DNA from: CAKZNE01 sp964485405
Lineage (GTDB): Bacteria; Bacteroidota; Bacteroidia; Flavobacteriales; Schleiferiaceae
NCBI GenBank assembly: GCA_964485405.1
Contig: CAZAJG010000003.1
Span: forward strand, 1 to 64,000
Length of the DNA: 64,000 bases
Direction: 5' to 3'
The notes under the pieces were generated by a model that was given only the letters and a program-made list of their open reading frames with translations, was not told the DNA's origin and ran no database searches. Position 1 is the stretch's first letter. Each line of letters opens with the position of its first letter. Shown piece after piece: positions 42,810 through 52,529 of the stretch. The position numbers and the translations under genes were made by a program.

Positions 42810-44099
42810 TTAAAAGAAGGTAGAGAATCTGGCTTTACCATAAGTCCACTCAGCTTTGGCGCTCATACTGGCAAATTTGGAAAATTGAAGTTCTACTTTG
42901 GTATAGCCTCCCGCTTCTATCGTAGCGTTTTTAACAATTTGCAAGGCATTATTCCAGTTGTTTATGCTTGTGCCTAGTTCCACAGCAAAGGGAACAATAG
43001 ACATTTTGGCTGTTCCAATGGTTTCATTAATCGGTCCAACTTTTACCCTAAGCGTGGTTTTATGTTCCATAAAGTACTCTGCAAAAACAGTTAAGCCTAA
43101 GGAACCTACATTAAGAGAATTAGGAAGGGTTGAAGGTTTAAAGCGCATGTTTTTTATGGTTACTTCCGGACCAGATTTTGCGCCAAATGGCGGAAGAACC
43201 ATGGCTTTGTTTTCTACCTTTATGGTTATTTCAGGTATAGTAACGGTGCCATCAGGAGCAATTACAATAAAAGCATTTTTACCGGTATTGCCGTATTCTC
43301 CCGCTGTAATGGTAAATTTCATTTTGGATTCCAACATTCCACTTTTGGCAAGGGGTAATTGGAATGACCATGATCCAGAAACAGTTGGAGCGTAAGGGGA
43401 GTTTATCTCTGCCGTTGTAACTACTTTTCCCATAGCTCGAAAAGTATTTACTATTTGATTCATATTGCTTGTGCTAAAAGTTTCTGTAAGACCATTCGCA
43501 ATAAAATTGGCAGCATTTTCGGCATATCTGCCTGCCCCTTTAAACCCGTTACCAATGGCAATAGCTGAGCTCTTAAACTTATTTAACCAGCAATTTACAG
43601 CAGTAAGGCCGCAATTTTTCAACTTTACGTCCGCGGTCAAAAAAGGGGTTTCCTCTCCCTTCTCGTTTACCTCAAATAAGGATGCTTTTTCCTGTTGAAT
43701 GTAATGTTCAAGTAAAACCAGCTTTGCATAAGAAGCACCGGTAAGATTATGAACAAACAACTCCTGGAAAGGATAGGAAGTTCCCTCTATCCAGCCTTTT
43801 CCATCTTGATAATCTATCATTACCGTAAAGGTGCTGGTGTCACCATCAAATACGTGATAAGTTTGGCTCAGAGCATAGTTCCACCACTCTCCGGTTCTTG
43901 TTGAATCCAGATCCATTATATCACCTTCTCCAGAGATGGAGATGAATGGAATGCTTGGTTCGATAGGCTTGTTTTGTAGGGTTTCATCATTGCAACTACT
44001 CGATATTAAGAGAGCAGCAGCAATAAAGGCAATGCCAAACCATTTTTTTGGATATCGAAGTTTAGTATTACTTCGATTTTGATTGTAATTTGAAATCAT
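42810..44099 (-). CDS. Hypothetical lipoprotein
   Basis: 429 residues. The signal sequence has an unusually long basic n-region (about 20 residues) before the core FGIAFIAAALLISSSC; lipobox Cys36. The mature protein is Ser/Thr-, Lys- and beta-rich and contains an internal NCGLTAVNCWLNKF segment with two cysteines. I do not recognise a domain. Monocistronic, terminated by the 42736-42757 hairpin. Confidence 0.7.
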   Translation of the reverse strand: MISNYNQNRSNTKLRYPKKWFGIAFIAAALLISSSCNDETLQNKPIEPSIPFISISGEGDIMDLDSTRTGEWWNYALSQTYHVFDGDTSTFTVMIDYQDGKGWIEGTSYPFQELFVHNLTGASYAKLVLLEHYIQQEKASLFEVNEKGEETPFLTADVKLKNCGLTAVNCWLNKFKSSAIAIGNGFKGAGRYAENAANFIANGLTETFSTSNMNQIVNTFRAMGKVVTTAEINSPYAPTVSGSWSFQLPLAKSGMLESKMKFTITAGEYGNTGKNAFIVIAPDGTVTIPEITIKVENKAMVLPPFGAKSGPEVTIKNMRFKPSTLPNSLNVGSLGLTVFAEYFMEHKTTLRVKVGPINETIGTAKMSIVPFAVELGTSINNWNNALQIVKNATIEAGGYTKVELQFSKFASMSAKAEWTYGKARFSTFF

Positions 44100-44319
44100 A
44101 ATTTAAAAGTTGTATTTTATTATTATGATGTAAAAATGGTGTCTTAAATTATACCTTTAATAGGTGCAGAACCAATTTGTTGTAATGGTAAATTTTAGTT
44201 CACAGCACCTTAAAGAACTTAATTTGCGGTTAAGATTTGGCTAACATACCAGCACCGGAAGTGCTGAATTTGAATATCTATAAAATGGAAAATGATATAG
44301 CTTATAAAGTAAAACGAAA

Positions 44320-44343
44320 AAAGACCCTCCAAAGAGGGTCTTT
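44320..44343. terminator. Bidirectional terminator after the RskA-like lipoprotein gene
   Basis: Perfect AAAGACCCTC-CAAA-GAGGGTCTTT hairpin. The minus strand continues into TTTTTTCGTTTT, fitting the gene that ends at 44375. Confidence 0.8.
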
Positions 44344-44374
44344 AACGTAAACCTACTAAACCAAATCAACTAAA

Positions 44375-45274
44375 CTATCTTGTAACCGTTCCAGCTGGGA
44401 AGTTGCTTTCCACCTGGTTGTTCATCTGTATGGCTGTGTGAGACGCTGCTCCTGAAGGCATACTGATTAACGGCTTATATGTAAAAGGTTTTGGACTATT
44501 GTCTGGTTCTGGCTCAATGGTAATTACAATGGCAGCTGAGGTTAAATCTGTTGGGAATGTTAATCCTGCTGGCGCATTGTTGATGAAATCTTCACCTGGA
44601 AATGGAGGTCCTGTAGCGTCCATTCCGCTAAACATAGCGTTATCATCCTGCATGTCTAAAGCTGTAAAACGACCGGTAGAAACAGGTGTTCCATCAATAA
44701 CAGCCCATCCTTCGTAAACCCAAGTAGCGGGAAGTGCAGGAAGATTTAATCCTTGCGCTGGCATACCGCTAGAGTTATCTAAAAACCATACGCCACTAAA
44801 CTCATCCGTCATATCGGTAGTAGTTGGAGTAGCTAAAATGTATGTTCCGGAAGCTGTAGAAAAATCAGTGCCTAAAGCTGCAGGGTGACTTGGATCTACC
44901 ATGGCAGAGTTTCCTGAGAAAGCTCCTCCTAAAACTTTAATATCACTTGGGGCTGGATCATTATCTGGATAAGGCTCAAGTGTAAGCACAAATGCGGTAG
45001 CTGCCTCTAAGGTTGCTGTAGGAACCTCAAAAGTAGTTTCAGAAAGATCGCCTTGAGCACTTACACTGAATAATCCTGTAGAAACAGGAGATCCATTTAC
45101 CATTACCCATCCTTCGTAACGCTCATCGGCTTCTTCAGGGGTAAGGTAGCTTATATCTAATTTTAATTCTCCGGTAGTGGAGTTGTTGCCGTTGTTGTCG
45201 CTTTTATCATCGTCTTCACTACAAGAAGCAGCAAAAAGAGAAAGTGATAATAAAAGTAAAGCTGATTTTTTCAT
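44375..45274 (-). CDS. Lipoprotein with two RskA-type (anti-sigma-K C-terminal-like) domains
   Basis: 299 residues. Lipobox AASC with Cys18, an acidic/Asn linker (SEDDDKSDNNGNNS), then a duplicated domain: copy 1 about 52-120 (YEGWVMVNGSPVSTGLFSV ... FVLTLEPYPDNDPAPSDIKVLGGAFSG) and copy 2 about 187-265 (YEGWAVIDGTPVSTGRFTA ... VITIEPEPDNSPKPFTYKPL). These match the C-terminal domain of RskA-type anti-sigma factors, but the N-terminal sigma-binding and transmembrane parts are missing and no ECF sigma gene is nearby. So it is probably a surface or periplasmic protein that reuses this fold. Confidence 0.75.
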   Translation of the reverse strand: MKKSALLLLSLSLFAASCSEDDDKSDNNGNNSTTGELKLDISYLTPEEADERYEGWVMVNGSPVSTGLFSVSAQGDLSETTFEVPTATLEAATAFVLTLEPYPDNDPAPSDIKVLGGAFSGNSAMVDPSHPAALGTDFSTASGTYILATPTTTDMTDEFSGVWFLDNSSGMPAQGLNLPALPATWVYEGWAVIDGTPVSTGRFTALDMQDDNAMFSGMDATGPPFPGEDFINNAPAGLTFPTDLTSAAIVITIEPEPDNSPKPFTYKPLISMPSGAASHTAIQMNNQVESNFPAGTVTR

Positions 45275-45402
45275 AATATATTTTCGTGTTTATTTATTCA
45301 ACACTCCAAAAGTCCTATTGAAAGGTCACGGAAATATCACAGAAGTTTAAAGAGTTTGTCTCGGTGGTTAATTGTTTGTTTTCTAAGCGTTTGCAAAAGA
45401 AA

Positions 45403-45431
45403 ATGGCCAGCTTAGATTCTAAGTTGGCCAT
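45403..45431 (-). terminator. Terminator of the OmpR-type two-component operon
   Basis: ATGGCCA-G-CTTAG-ATT-CTAAG-T-TGGCCAT hairpin, 25 bases downstream of the kinase stop; minus-strand continuation TTTCTTTTG. Confidence 0.8.
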
Positions 45432-45455
45432 ACATTTCAAATAAGTAGCAGGGAA

Positions 45456-46928
45456 TTAGATACGGTTTAAGGGTAGTGTGAAACTAAAAGTAGTCCACTC
45501 ATCTGTTTTACTCGAAACCTTGATGATGCTTTGATGGATATCCATAATCTTTTTTACAATCGCTAATCCTAAGCCCGTTCCTGTAATGCCGCTTTTATCT
45601 TTATCTACCATGTAGTAGCGATTAAAAATATTGGGCAAGTCTTTTTCTGGAATGCCTTTACCCGTATTTCGGATGACAATCTCTACTTGTTGATTTTTTG
45701 TTTGCGCTCTAAGCTCTACCTCACCGTTTTCGGGAGTGTATTTTATTGCATTGTCCAATAGATTTTGCATCACCCTTTGGATGAGGTTATTATCTGCATA
45801 AACCACAGTATCTCCTTCTTCCATTTCTGTTTTGATGGAAATGTTTTTCTGATCTGCTAAAATCTGATAATGCTGACGTGCATCTAGCATCATTTGGCTC
45901 AAACTAAAAGTTTCACGATTTACTTTTACCTGTTCCGCTTCTAGCTTTGAAAGTTCAAAAAGATCTGCCACTAAGGTTTTTAGCTTATCACTACTGTCCA
46001 GCACAATTTGTAAATACTTTTTTCGCTGTTCCGGGCTTAAGCTTTCTTCCTTCAACATCAATGTTTCTATGTAACCATGAATTACAGCCATGGGGCTTCG
46101 TAAATCATGAGAAACATTAGCAATTAAATCCCTTCGCAGCTTATCTACTTTTTTCAGCTCATCAATATTTTTCAAAATAGTATCGGCCATCTGGTTAAAG
46201 GTGTTGGAGAGGTTGGCTAATTCTCCTTTTCCTTGTACCGGAATACGTGCATGATAGTCCCCGTCTTCAAATCGGTTTACCGTTTGTATAATTTTCCGGA
46301 GGTTTCGAGTCAATAAAGCGATAAGAATTAACCCGATGGAGAAAGCTGCCACTAAGGTTAAAACAAAAGATTGTGTTCCAATCCGAGTGAGGTATGCGGT
46401 AGATAAAGAACCGGCAATATCTTCAAACTTTTCACTAGCAAGCACCATGTATACATAGCCCATAAATTCACCATCTTCCAACACCTCTGTAGCAGAAAAG
46501 ATGGTTTTATGTCCCGGATTTCTTGGGTCATCTCCTAACACATAGGTATCTCCAGCAGAAGCAATAAATTGCTTGATAGGACTGATGTTTACATTGTTTA
46601 AACGTACTTTTTTATCCAATACAACGTAAGACAGAATCTCCCCCTTTTCATCTAGCAGGTAAACCTCTAAATAAGGATTTACCGCCATCATAGAGTGCAT
46701 AATTTTACCAAGTGCCTCTTTATTTACTTGTCGGTCAACAAAGGGGTTTACCTCTTTTAGCATGTGCTCCGCAACATTGGCATTTACCCTTTGCGTAGTT
46801 TCTTGATAATACTTTCTCGTAGAATAGGCCGTAATGGAAACGTAAGAGAGTCCTAAAAGAATCAAAATGATAAGGAAGGAGGCCGATATTTTCCAAAAGA
46901 GACTGTCGCGGTAAGTTTTAACTTTCAT
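45456..46928 (-). CDS. Sensor histidine kinase (HisKA type)
   Basis: 490 residues. TM1 at about 13-33, periplasmic sensor region 35-185, TM2 about 186-207, HAMP about 208-260, HisKA with phospho-His274 in NVSHDLRSPMAVIHGY, and a HATPase_c domain (NLLDNAIKYTPENGEVEL, GKGIPEKDLPNIFNRYY, GTGLGLAIVKKIMDIH). Partner of the response regulator immediately upstream (6-base gap). The periplasmic part has no recognised ligand-binding signature. Confidence 0.93.
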   Translation of the reverse strand: MKVKTYRDSLFWKISASFLIILILLGLSYVSITAYSTRKYYQETTQRVNANVAEHMLKEVNPFVDRQVNKEALGKIMHSMMAVNPYLEVYLLDEKGEILSYVVLDKKVRLNNVNISPIKQFIASAGDTYVLGDDPRNPGHKTIFSATEVLEDGEFMGYVYMVLASEKFEDIAGSLSTAYLTRIGTQSFVLTLVAAFSIGLILIALLTRNLRKIIQTVNRFEDGDYHARIPVQGKGELANLSNTFNQMADTILKNIDELKKVDKLRRDLIANVSHDLRSPMAVIHGYIETLMLKEESLSPEQRKKYLQIVLDSSDKLKTLVADLFELSKLEAEQVKVNRETFSLSQMMLDARQHYQILADQKNISIKTEMEEGDTVVYADNNLIQRVMQNLLDNAIKYTPENGEVELRAQTKNQQVEIVIRNTGKGIPEKDLPNIFNRYYMVDKDKSGITGTGLGLAIVKKIMDIHQSIIKVSSKTDEWTTFSFTLPLNRI

Positions 46929-46934
46929 AATTCC

Positions 46935-47630
46935 CTATAATTCATCGTTAAAGCGGTATCCTACGCCCCAGCTTGTTAATATGTATTTTGGAGTAGCTAC
47001 ATCCTTCTCTATTTTCGTTCTTAAACGATTGATGTGAGAGTTTACCGTATGCTCATATCCACTAAACTCATAGCCCCAAATGGTGGATAGGAGTTGTTCT
47101 CGATTGTAGCTTTTACCTGGATTTTCAGCCATTAAAACCAAGAGTTCGAACTCTTTTGGGGTAAGGTCAATACGGGTTCCATCAATAGCAACCTTTCGCA
47201 TATCGATATCTATCTCCATATCTCCTTTTTCAATAATGGTTTTGCCTTGATCTGATGAAGCACTTCGCTGTTGTCTTCTAAGAATAGCTTTTACACGAGC
47301 GATAAACTCTCTAATACCAAAAGGTTTAGTGAGGTAATCGTCTGCTCCAGATTCCAGTCCCATAACTTTATCAAACTCCTCTGATTTGGCGGTGAGCATG
47401 AGGATGGGTGTAAAGTTGTCTAGTGCTCTCAACTTCTGACAAATGCTAATCCCATCCATTTCAGGCAGCATCAAATCCAACACAATTAGATCATATTGCT
47501 GCGATTGAGCCATTTCATAACCAATTCGACCGTTGGAGCTTTTGCTCACCTCACAATCAAGGTCGCTTAAATGGATATTCAACAATTCTAGGATATCCGG
47601 ATCATCTTCTATTACGAGTACTTTATACAT
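46935..47630 (-). CDS. OmpR/PhoB-family response regulator
   Basis: 231 residues. Receiver domain 1-120 with phospho-acceptor Asp52 (LIVLDLMLPEMDG), acidic pocket EDD at 8-10, switch Thr in MLTAKSEE and Lys in YLTKPFG. C-terminal winged helix about 133-230 (LTPKEFELLVLMAENPGKSYNREQL). First gene of the regulator-kinase operon. AATCACAA-type repeats upstream could be its own binding site. Divergent from the TonB receptor operon. Confidence 0.94.
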   Translation of the reverse strand: MYKVLVIEDDPDILELLNIHLSDLDCEVSKSSNGRIGYEMAQSQQYDLIVLDLMLPEMDGISICQKLRALDNFTPILMLTAKSEEFDKVMGLESGADDYLTKPFGIREFIARVKAILRRQQRSASSDQGKTIIEKGDMEIDIDMRKVAIDGTRIDLTPKEFELLVLMAENPGKSYNREQLLSTIWGYEFSGYEHTVNSHINRLRTKIEKDVATPKYILTSWGVGYRFNDEL

Positions 47631-47672
47631 ATTCCTTGAGACTAAGTCACTGTTTAAAAGCTTGTGATTTAG

Positions 47673-47716
47673 GATGTTTCAAAATTATAAAGAGAGTATC
47701 ACAAAAGAATCACAAA
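47673..47716. promoter_or_regulatory. Candidate binding region: AATCACAA repeats
   Basis: Two direct ATCACAAA copies at 47698-47705 and 47709-47716 (11-base period, typical of OmpR-family half-sites), plus an inverted TTGTGATT at 47673-47680. It lies 43-86 bases upstream of the response regulator start. The rest of the 342-base gap (47631-47972) to the TonB receptor shows no gene. Confidence 0.4.
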
Positions 47717-47972
47717 CCTTTGCAAGGTATTTTTTCGCTTTTTTTGAAAATGAAGGGTAGGGGACAAATCCGTTTTACTTGTCTTAGGTTGGAAGCAGTA
47801 AATGAAGCACATCATGCTAAAAGGTCAGAATTTCCGGGAAAGGATTATTCCAGTTCACTCCAAAATAATCCCTATTCATTCCTTTTTATTTTTCCAAAAT
47901 GTATGCTGTTCTTTGTTTTGTCTGCGAATTCAAGAAGTAAGTAACAACGCAATTCCCAAACTAAACTCAATT

Positions 47973-50348
47973 ATGAGATCCCAAACTATTGCCGTTTTAA
48001 GTTTTTTTCTTGTCAGCCTATATGGGCAAGCACAAGATATTACTCAAAATATTAGAGGTCAGATTATAGACCAACAAAGCCAAATCCCCTTACCTGGGGT
48101 TAATGTGTTTATCATTGAAGAAGGTTCTACAAAAGGAGCAACTACCGATTTTGATGGGTACTACCTGTTGGAAGATGTGAAAGTAGGTCGTATTAATATC
48201 GGTTACAGTTTTATTGGCTATGAGCCGGTAGCTTTTCAGAATATTGAATTAACCGGTTCTAAAGAGTTAGTGCTTAACGTGTCTATGCGTGAAAGCACAG
48301 AACAACTGGAAGAAGTGGTAGTAAGTGCCGAGCAGAACAAAGAACGCGCCTTAAACGAAAGAGCCAATGTTTCCGCACGAACCTTCTCCATTGAAGAAAC
48401 GATGCGCTTTGCTGGAGCCAATCAGGATGTATCTCGTATGGCCTCCAACTTTGCAGGCGTACAACGTTCTAACGATGCCACCAACGATATTGTTATCCGA
48501 GGGAATTCACCCAATGGTTTAATCTGGAGATTGGAAGGAATAGATATTCCAAACCCCAATCACTTTGGGGGTATTGGTGCTACAGGTGGTCCTGTAAGTA
48601 TGCTAAACAACAATGTGCTTTCCAATTCTGATTTCTTTACAAGCGCTTTTCCATCTGAATACGGAAATGGCGTTTCCGGTGTATTTGACCTTAGAATGCG
48701 AAACGGAAACTATGAAAACCATGAATTTTTAGGCCAGATTGGTTTTAATGGATTGGAGCTCGGTGCAGAAGGGCCCATCAATAAGGAAAAAAAATCATCT
48801 TACTTAATTAATTACCGCTATTCTACTTTGGAGTTATTAGCTGCTGTAGGGGTAGATTTTGGTACAGGAACCGCTATACCAAAGTATCAAGATTTAAACA
48901 TGAAACTTCATTTCCCTAGCCGAAAAATGGGAACGATAGATGTTTTTGCCATGGGCGGTATTAGTGCAATAGAGTTTCTGGATAGTGAAAGTGAAGAAGA
49001 TCAAAACTTTTATTCCAATGGCGAAGATTTAACCAATAAGGTAAACACTGGAGTTATCGGGGTTTCGCATCAATACATCTTTTCAGAAGACCTTTACTCA
49101 AAGGTAACTTTAGCTTACACAGGAACACAAAACTTAACTACGGTAGATACATTGAACAATACCAGAACGGATGCTTTCCCTACCTATCGTCAGGATTTTT
49201 CCATTACCACTAGTCAGTTAAGTGCTTTTGTAAATAAAAAGTTTAATGTGCACCACTCTTTACGTGTTGGGACTTTTGTAACGCTTCAAAACTTTAATCT
49301 TTTGGATAGCGGATATTCTCGCGACAATGATATTTATGAAGTATATCGCGATTTTGATGGTAACGATATGCGATATCAACCCTACATAAATTGGCAATAC
49401 CGCATTTCTGATAGATGGGAAATGAATACAGGTTTACACACTTTATTCTTGCAGAACAATGGGAATTCATCGGTTGAACCTCGCTGGGGAATGACTTACC
49501 GTTTAGATGATCGTCAGAGCTTAAATGTGGGATATGGGTTGCACAGTCAAACACCAGCAGTAGCTACACTTTACGATCAAGCTCGCTTGCCTAATGGAAG
49601 CTATATTAAGCTGAATGAGAATTTAGATTTTGCTCGGAGTCATCACTTTGTTTTAGGTTACGATCGTATGTTTCGCAACCGAATTCATTTTAAAGCAGAA
49701 ACCTACTATCAGGATGTTAGCAACGCTATTGTGGAGCGATCGCCAAGTGCCTTTTCTAGCCTAAATTATGGTTCTTTTAGTTTTGGCACACCGGATTCAG
49801 TTACCAACGGAGGAGCAGGTTATAACTATGGTTTAGACCTAACCTTGGAGAAGTTTATGGATAGAGGATTTTACTTTTTAAGTACAGTATCTCTTTTTGA
49901 ATCTAAATATCAGGGAAGCGATAAAGTGTGGAGGAATACCGCTTTTAACGGAAACTATGTGTTGAATGCCTTGGGCGGGAAAGAGTTTGTGCTCAATGAA
50001 AATAAAAAGGGCAAAAGAAATACACTTACCCTAGATGCTAAGGTAACCTATGCAGGCGGCCAACGGTACACGCCTATTGATTTGCCTCAGTCTATTATAG
50101 AAGGTGATGAAGTGTACCAAGAGGACAATGCTTTTGGAGCGCAATATGATCCTTACTTTAGAGCAGATATCCGTATTGGATTTAAACAATCCGGTAGCAA
50201 AGTAACCCAAGAGTGGGCGATTGATATTCAAAATGTAACCAATCAGGATAATCCTTTTGGACAAAGTTATAATGCCGGAACACAAGAGGTGGAAACCACC
50301 AACCAACTAGGGCTTTTCCCAATGGCTCTTTACCGAATAACATTTTAA
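47973..50348 (+). CDS. TonB-dependent outer-membrane receptor with N-terminal CpD domain
   Basis: 791 residues from the ATG at 47973; a longer frame opens at 47802 but its first 57 residues do not resemble a signal and are rejected. Signal peptide 1-20 (VSLYGQAQ), CpD-like domain about 24-105 (IRGQIIDQQSQIPLPGVNVF, TDFDGYYLLEDV), plug about 115-235 (EEVVVSAEQ, VIRGNSPNGLIWRLEGIDIP) and a beta barrel to the final Phe (LYRITF). Transports an unidentified ligand with TonB energy. First gene of an operon with the dimeric-barrel protein and the LytS/LytTR pair. Confidence 0.92.
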   Translation: MRSQTIAVLSFFLVSLYGQAQDITQNIRGQIIDQQSQIPLPGVNVFIIEEGSTKGATTDFDGYYLLEDVKVGRINIGYSFIGYEPVAFQNIELTGSKELVLNVSMRESTEQLEEVVVSAEQNKERALNERANVSARTFSIEETMRFAGANQDVSRMASNFAGVQRSNDATNDIVIRGNSPNGLIWRLEGIDIPNPNHFGGIGATGGPVSMLNNNVLSNSDFFTSAFPSEYGNGVSGVFDLRMRNGNYENHEFLGQIGFNGLELGAEGPINKEKKSSYLINYRYSTLELLAAVGVDFGTGTAIPKYQDLNMKLHFPSRKMGTIDVFAMGGISAIEFLDSESEEDQNFYSNGEDLTNKVNTGVIGVSHQYIFSEDLYSKVTLAYTGTQNLTTVDTLNNTRTDAFPTYRQDFSITTSQLSAFVNKKFNVHHSLRVGTFVTLQNFNLLDSGYSRDNDIYEVYRDFDGNDMRYQPYINWQYRISDRWEMNTGLHTLFLQNNGNSSVEPRWGMTYRLDDRQSLNVGYGLHSQTPAVATLYDQARLPNGSYIKLNENLDFARSHHFVLGYDRMFRNRIHFKAETYYQDVSNAIVERSPSAFSSLNYGSFSFGTPDSVTNGGAGYNYGLDLTLEKFMDRGFYFLSTVSLFESKYQGSDKVWRNTAFNGNYVLNALGGKEFVLNENKKGKRNTLTLDAKVTYAGGQRYTPIDLPQSIIEGDEVYQEDNAFGAQYDPYFRADIRIGFKQSGSKVTQEWAIDIQNVTNQDNPFGQSYNAGTQEVETTNQLGLFPMALYRITF

Positions 50349-50352
50349 GATC

Positions 50353-50709
50353 ATGTACGCGAGTTATACCCGGTTTCGAGTGAAAAAATGGTGGGCGGTA
50401 CCTTTTTTTCAAGTACATGCTATGCGTTCCGCTAAGCAAGCAAAAGCTTCTATCGGATTATTGAAAATGGATACCATATATGCGGGAGGGACAGATTTTT
50501 GTACCCTTACGGTATGGGAGAGCAAAGAACAGATGCTTAAATTTAGAGATACTGGAGCACATGCCGTAGCTATGCAACTGTCGTCAAAAATGGGAGAAGG
50601 ATATACTACTGGGTGGGAATGCGATGTAATCCCAGATAAAGAATTGGCCGAGTTTAGGTTAAAGATTCGGATGAACGTTATTGGAAAACAAGACTGGCTT
50701 ATAGCCTAA
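50353..50709 (+). CDS. Small dimeric alpha-beta barrel-like protein
   Basis: 118 residues, no signal peptide. Opens with SYTRFRVKKWWAVPFFQVHAM, then TLTVWESKEQMLKFRDTGAHAVAM, in the style of antibiotic-biosynthesis-monooxygenase or DUF3291/CrtA-like ferredoxin-fold proteins. Not assignable to a specific family. Begins 4 bases after the TonB receptor stop and is 8 bases before the LytS gene, so part of one transcript. Confidence 0.6.
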   Translation: MYASYTRFRVKKWWAVPFFQVHAMRSAKQAKASIGLLKMDTIYAGGTDFCTLTVWESKEQMLKFRDTGAHAVAMQLSSKMGEGYTTGWECDVIPDKELAEFRLKIRMNVIGKQDWLIA

Positions 50710-50717
50710 AGTATATC

Positions 50718-51773
50718 ATGGGAATCAATAAGAGTAGTGTAATTAAAGGGATTGTTATTGTAGCTGTTGTTTCTACGATTCCCACGGTGCTGGAAAGTGT
50801 GAAGTACTATGTTTTTGGTATATGGAGAGGTAATATGGAGCCAGGTCCAGATGACTTCATTTTTGGGGCGCTTTATTCCATTTCCGTTACAGTAAGCATC
50901 TATACAGGCTGTACTGTTATTATACATTGGCTCAATCAGCGTATACCTTGGAAAAACAATGTGGTTAAACGGTTGAGTTTAGGCAGCCTCTTGATTTTTG
51001 GTTATGCTTCGTTAATACAAGTCTTAGTTATTTATGCTTTCTCATATGCTCCATGCTTTAGAAGCATAGAGATAACCGCCTCCTTTTTATTTGAAAATAT
51101 AGTTTTCGGGAATACGATAACCCTTATTGTGATTACCATAATAGAAGGAAAATATTTCTTTAATCAATGGAAGGAGAGTTTGGTGGTTGCCGAAAAGCTC
51201 AAGGGTGAAAGTTTAAAGAGTCAATACAACTCATTAAAATCGCAATTAGATCCACACTTTTTATTCAATAGCTTAAACGTACTTTCCTCGCTCATAAGAA
51301 AAGACGCTGCAAAAGCAGAGTTGTTTGTTGATGATTTTGCCAAAGTATATCGCTATGTTTTGGAGGTTAAAAATGAAATGGTAGTAAAGCTTCGCTCTGA
51401 GATTGATTTTTTAGAGGCTTTTGTTAACCTTCAAAAAATCCGTTTTGGTGATGGTTTACACGTTCAAATAGATTTACCATCGGATAGTTTACATGCCTAT
51501 GTTCCGCCTTTAAGTTTGCAGGAGTTGGTAAGCAACGCTATTAAGCACAATACTGTGGATGAGGAAAAACCATTGTTGGTAAAAGTGGAGGTGGAGGATG
51601 GCTTTTTAGTAGTAAAGAATAATCTACAGTTGCGTCAAGAAGAAGTGAGTAGCACAGGTTTAGGATTGGAGAATCTTGAAAAACGATACCAGTTAATCAG
51701 CGACCGTTTACCAGAATTTAAAGTGATGAACCATACCTTTATGGCTAAAATACCTTTACTAAAAGAGGAGTAA
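50718..51773 (+). CDS. LytS-type sensor histidine kinase (pair 1)
   Basis: 351 residues. Four predicted N-terminal helices (about 8-28, 46-70, 88-110, 118-142), a coiled linker, and a His_kinase domain with phospho-His180 in LDPHFLFNSLNVLSSLI, followed by a HATPase region (LQELVSNAIKHNTV, GLGLENLEKRY). No extracellular sensor domain; signal is probably perceived in the membrane. Stop overlaps the next start (TAATG). Confidence 0.9.
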   Translation: MGINKSSVIKGIVIVAVVSTIPTVLESVKYYVFGIWRGNMEPGPDDFIFGALYSISVTVSIYTGCTVIIHWLNQRIPWKNNVVKRLSLGSLLIFGYASLIQVLVIYAFSYAPCFRSIEITASFLFENIVFGNTITLIVITIIEGKYFFNQWKESLVVAEKLKGESLKSQYNSLKSQLDPHFLFNSLNVLSSLIRKDAAKAELFVDDFAKVYRYVLEVKNEMVVKLRSEIDFLEAFVNLQKIRFGDGLHVQIDLPSDSLHAYVPPLSLQELVSNAIKHNTVDEEKPLLVKVEVEDGFLVVKNNLQLRQEEVSSTGLGLENLEKRYQLISDRLPEFKVMNHTFMAKIPLLKEE

Positions 51774-52528
51774 TGCGTTACGTTATTATAGAAGATGAGC
51801 CTTTAGCGGCAGAAAAACTTCACCGCTCCATTTCTAATTTGGAAGGAGGGTGGGAATTGTTAAAGATTATTCCTTCTGTAAAAATGGCTTTATCTGAATT
51901 GCCTCTTCTTAAGCCTGACCTTCTTTTTTTGGATGTACACCTAAGCGATGGTAACTCCTTTCAAATATTTGATCAGCTTAAACTAAACGTTCCAGTTATT
52001 TTTACGACCGCTTTTGATGCTTACGCTTTGAAGGCTTTCGAGTTAAATAGCATCGACTACCTTTTAAAACCTGTTACTGATTTAGACTTAAAGAAAGCCC
52101 TGGTTAAACTAGAGCAAAGATTACCGGGTAAAAGCGAAGAGGTGGATTGGAGGAAGCTCATTTTGGACTTGAAACCAAGCTATAAGGATCGGTTCATGGT
52201 TACTACAGGTAAGCGAATAAAGAGCTTGGAAGCAACAGATATAGCTTTCTTTTTTGCTCAAGGCAAGCATACCTTTATTACCGATAAACAAGGGAAAGAA
52301 TACCTTATTGACAAAACTTTAAGTTCTTTAAATGAGGTGGTTGACCCTCGACTCTTTTTTCAAATCAACCGTCAATATATCATTCGAATCAGCGCTATTC
52401 AAGAAATGATTACTTACTCCAAAGGGAGATTGAAACTTCATATTGATCCCAAAACCCCTACAGAAACTATTGTAAGTACAGAAAAAGCGTCTAGGTTTAA
52501 AAGATGGTTAGAGGGAGATTCTATCTAA
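51773..52528 (+). CDS. LytTR-family response regulator (pair 1)
   Basis: 251 residues. Receiver with Asp54 (DLLFLDVHLSDGNSFQIF), FTTAFDAYALKAFELNSIDYLLKPV, and a LytTR DNA-binding domain at about 152-246 (KSLEATDIAFFFAQGKHTF, FQINRQYIIRISAIQEM). Coupled to the kinase. Its stop codon is 1 base away from the stop of a convergent LytTR gene. Confidence 0.92.
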   Translation: MRYVIIEDEPLAAEKLHRSISNLEGGWELLKIIPSVKMALSELPLLKPDLLFLDVHLSDGNSFQIFDQLKLNVPVIFTTAFDAYALKAFELNSIDYLLKPVTDLDLKKALVKLEQRLPGKSEEVDWRKLILDLKPSYKDRFMVTTGKRIKSLEATDIAFFFAQGKHTFITDKQGKEYLIDKTLSSLNEVVDPRLFFQINRQYIIRISAIQEMITYSKGRLKLHIDPKTPTETIVSTEKASRFKRWLEGDSI

Positions 52529-52529
52529 T

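Noticed and set aside
43465..43698. Open frames on the opposite strand of the 42810 lipoprotein
   Set aside because: Antisense shadows of a gene with a convincing lipobox and own terminator.
44250..44266. CAGCAC-CGGAA-GTGCTG hairpin
   Set aside because: No T tract or neighbouring feature to give it a role; may be chance.
47802..47972. Upstream extension of the TonB receptor frame
   Set aside because: The extra 57 residues lack a signal peptide and would place the true signal sequence internally.
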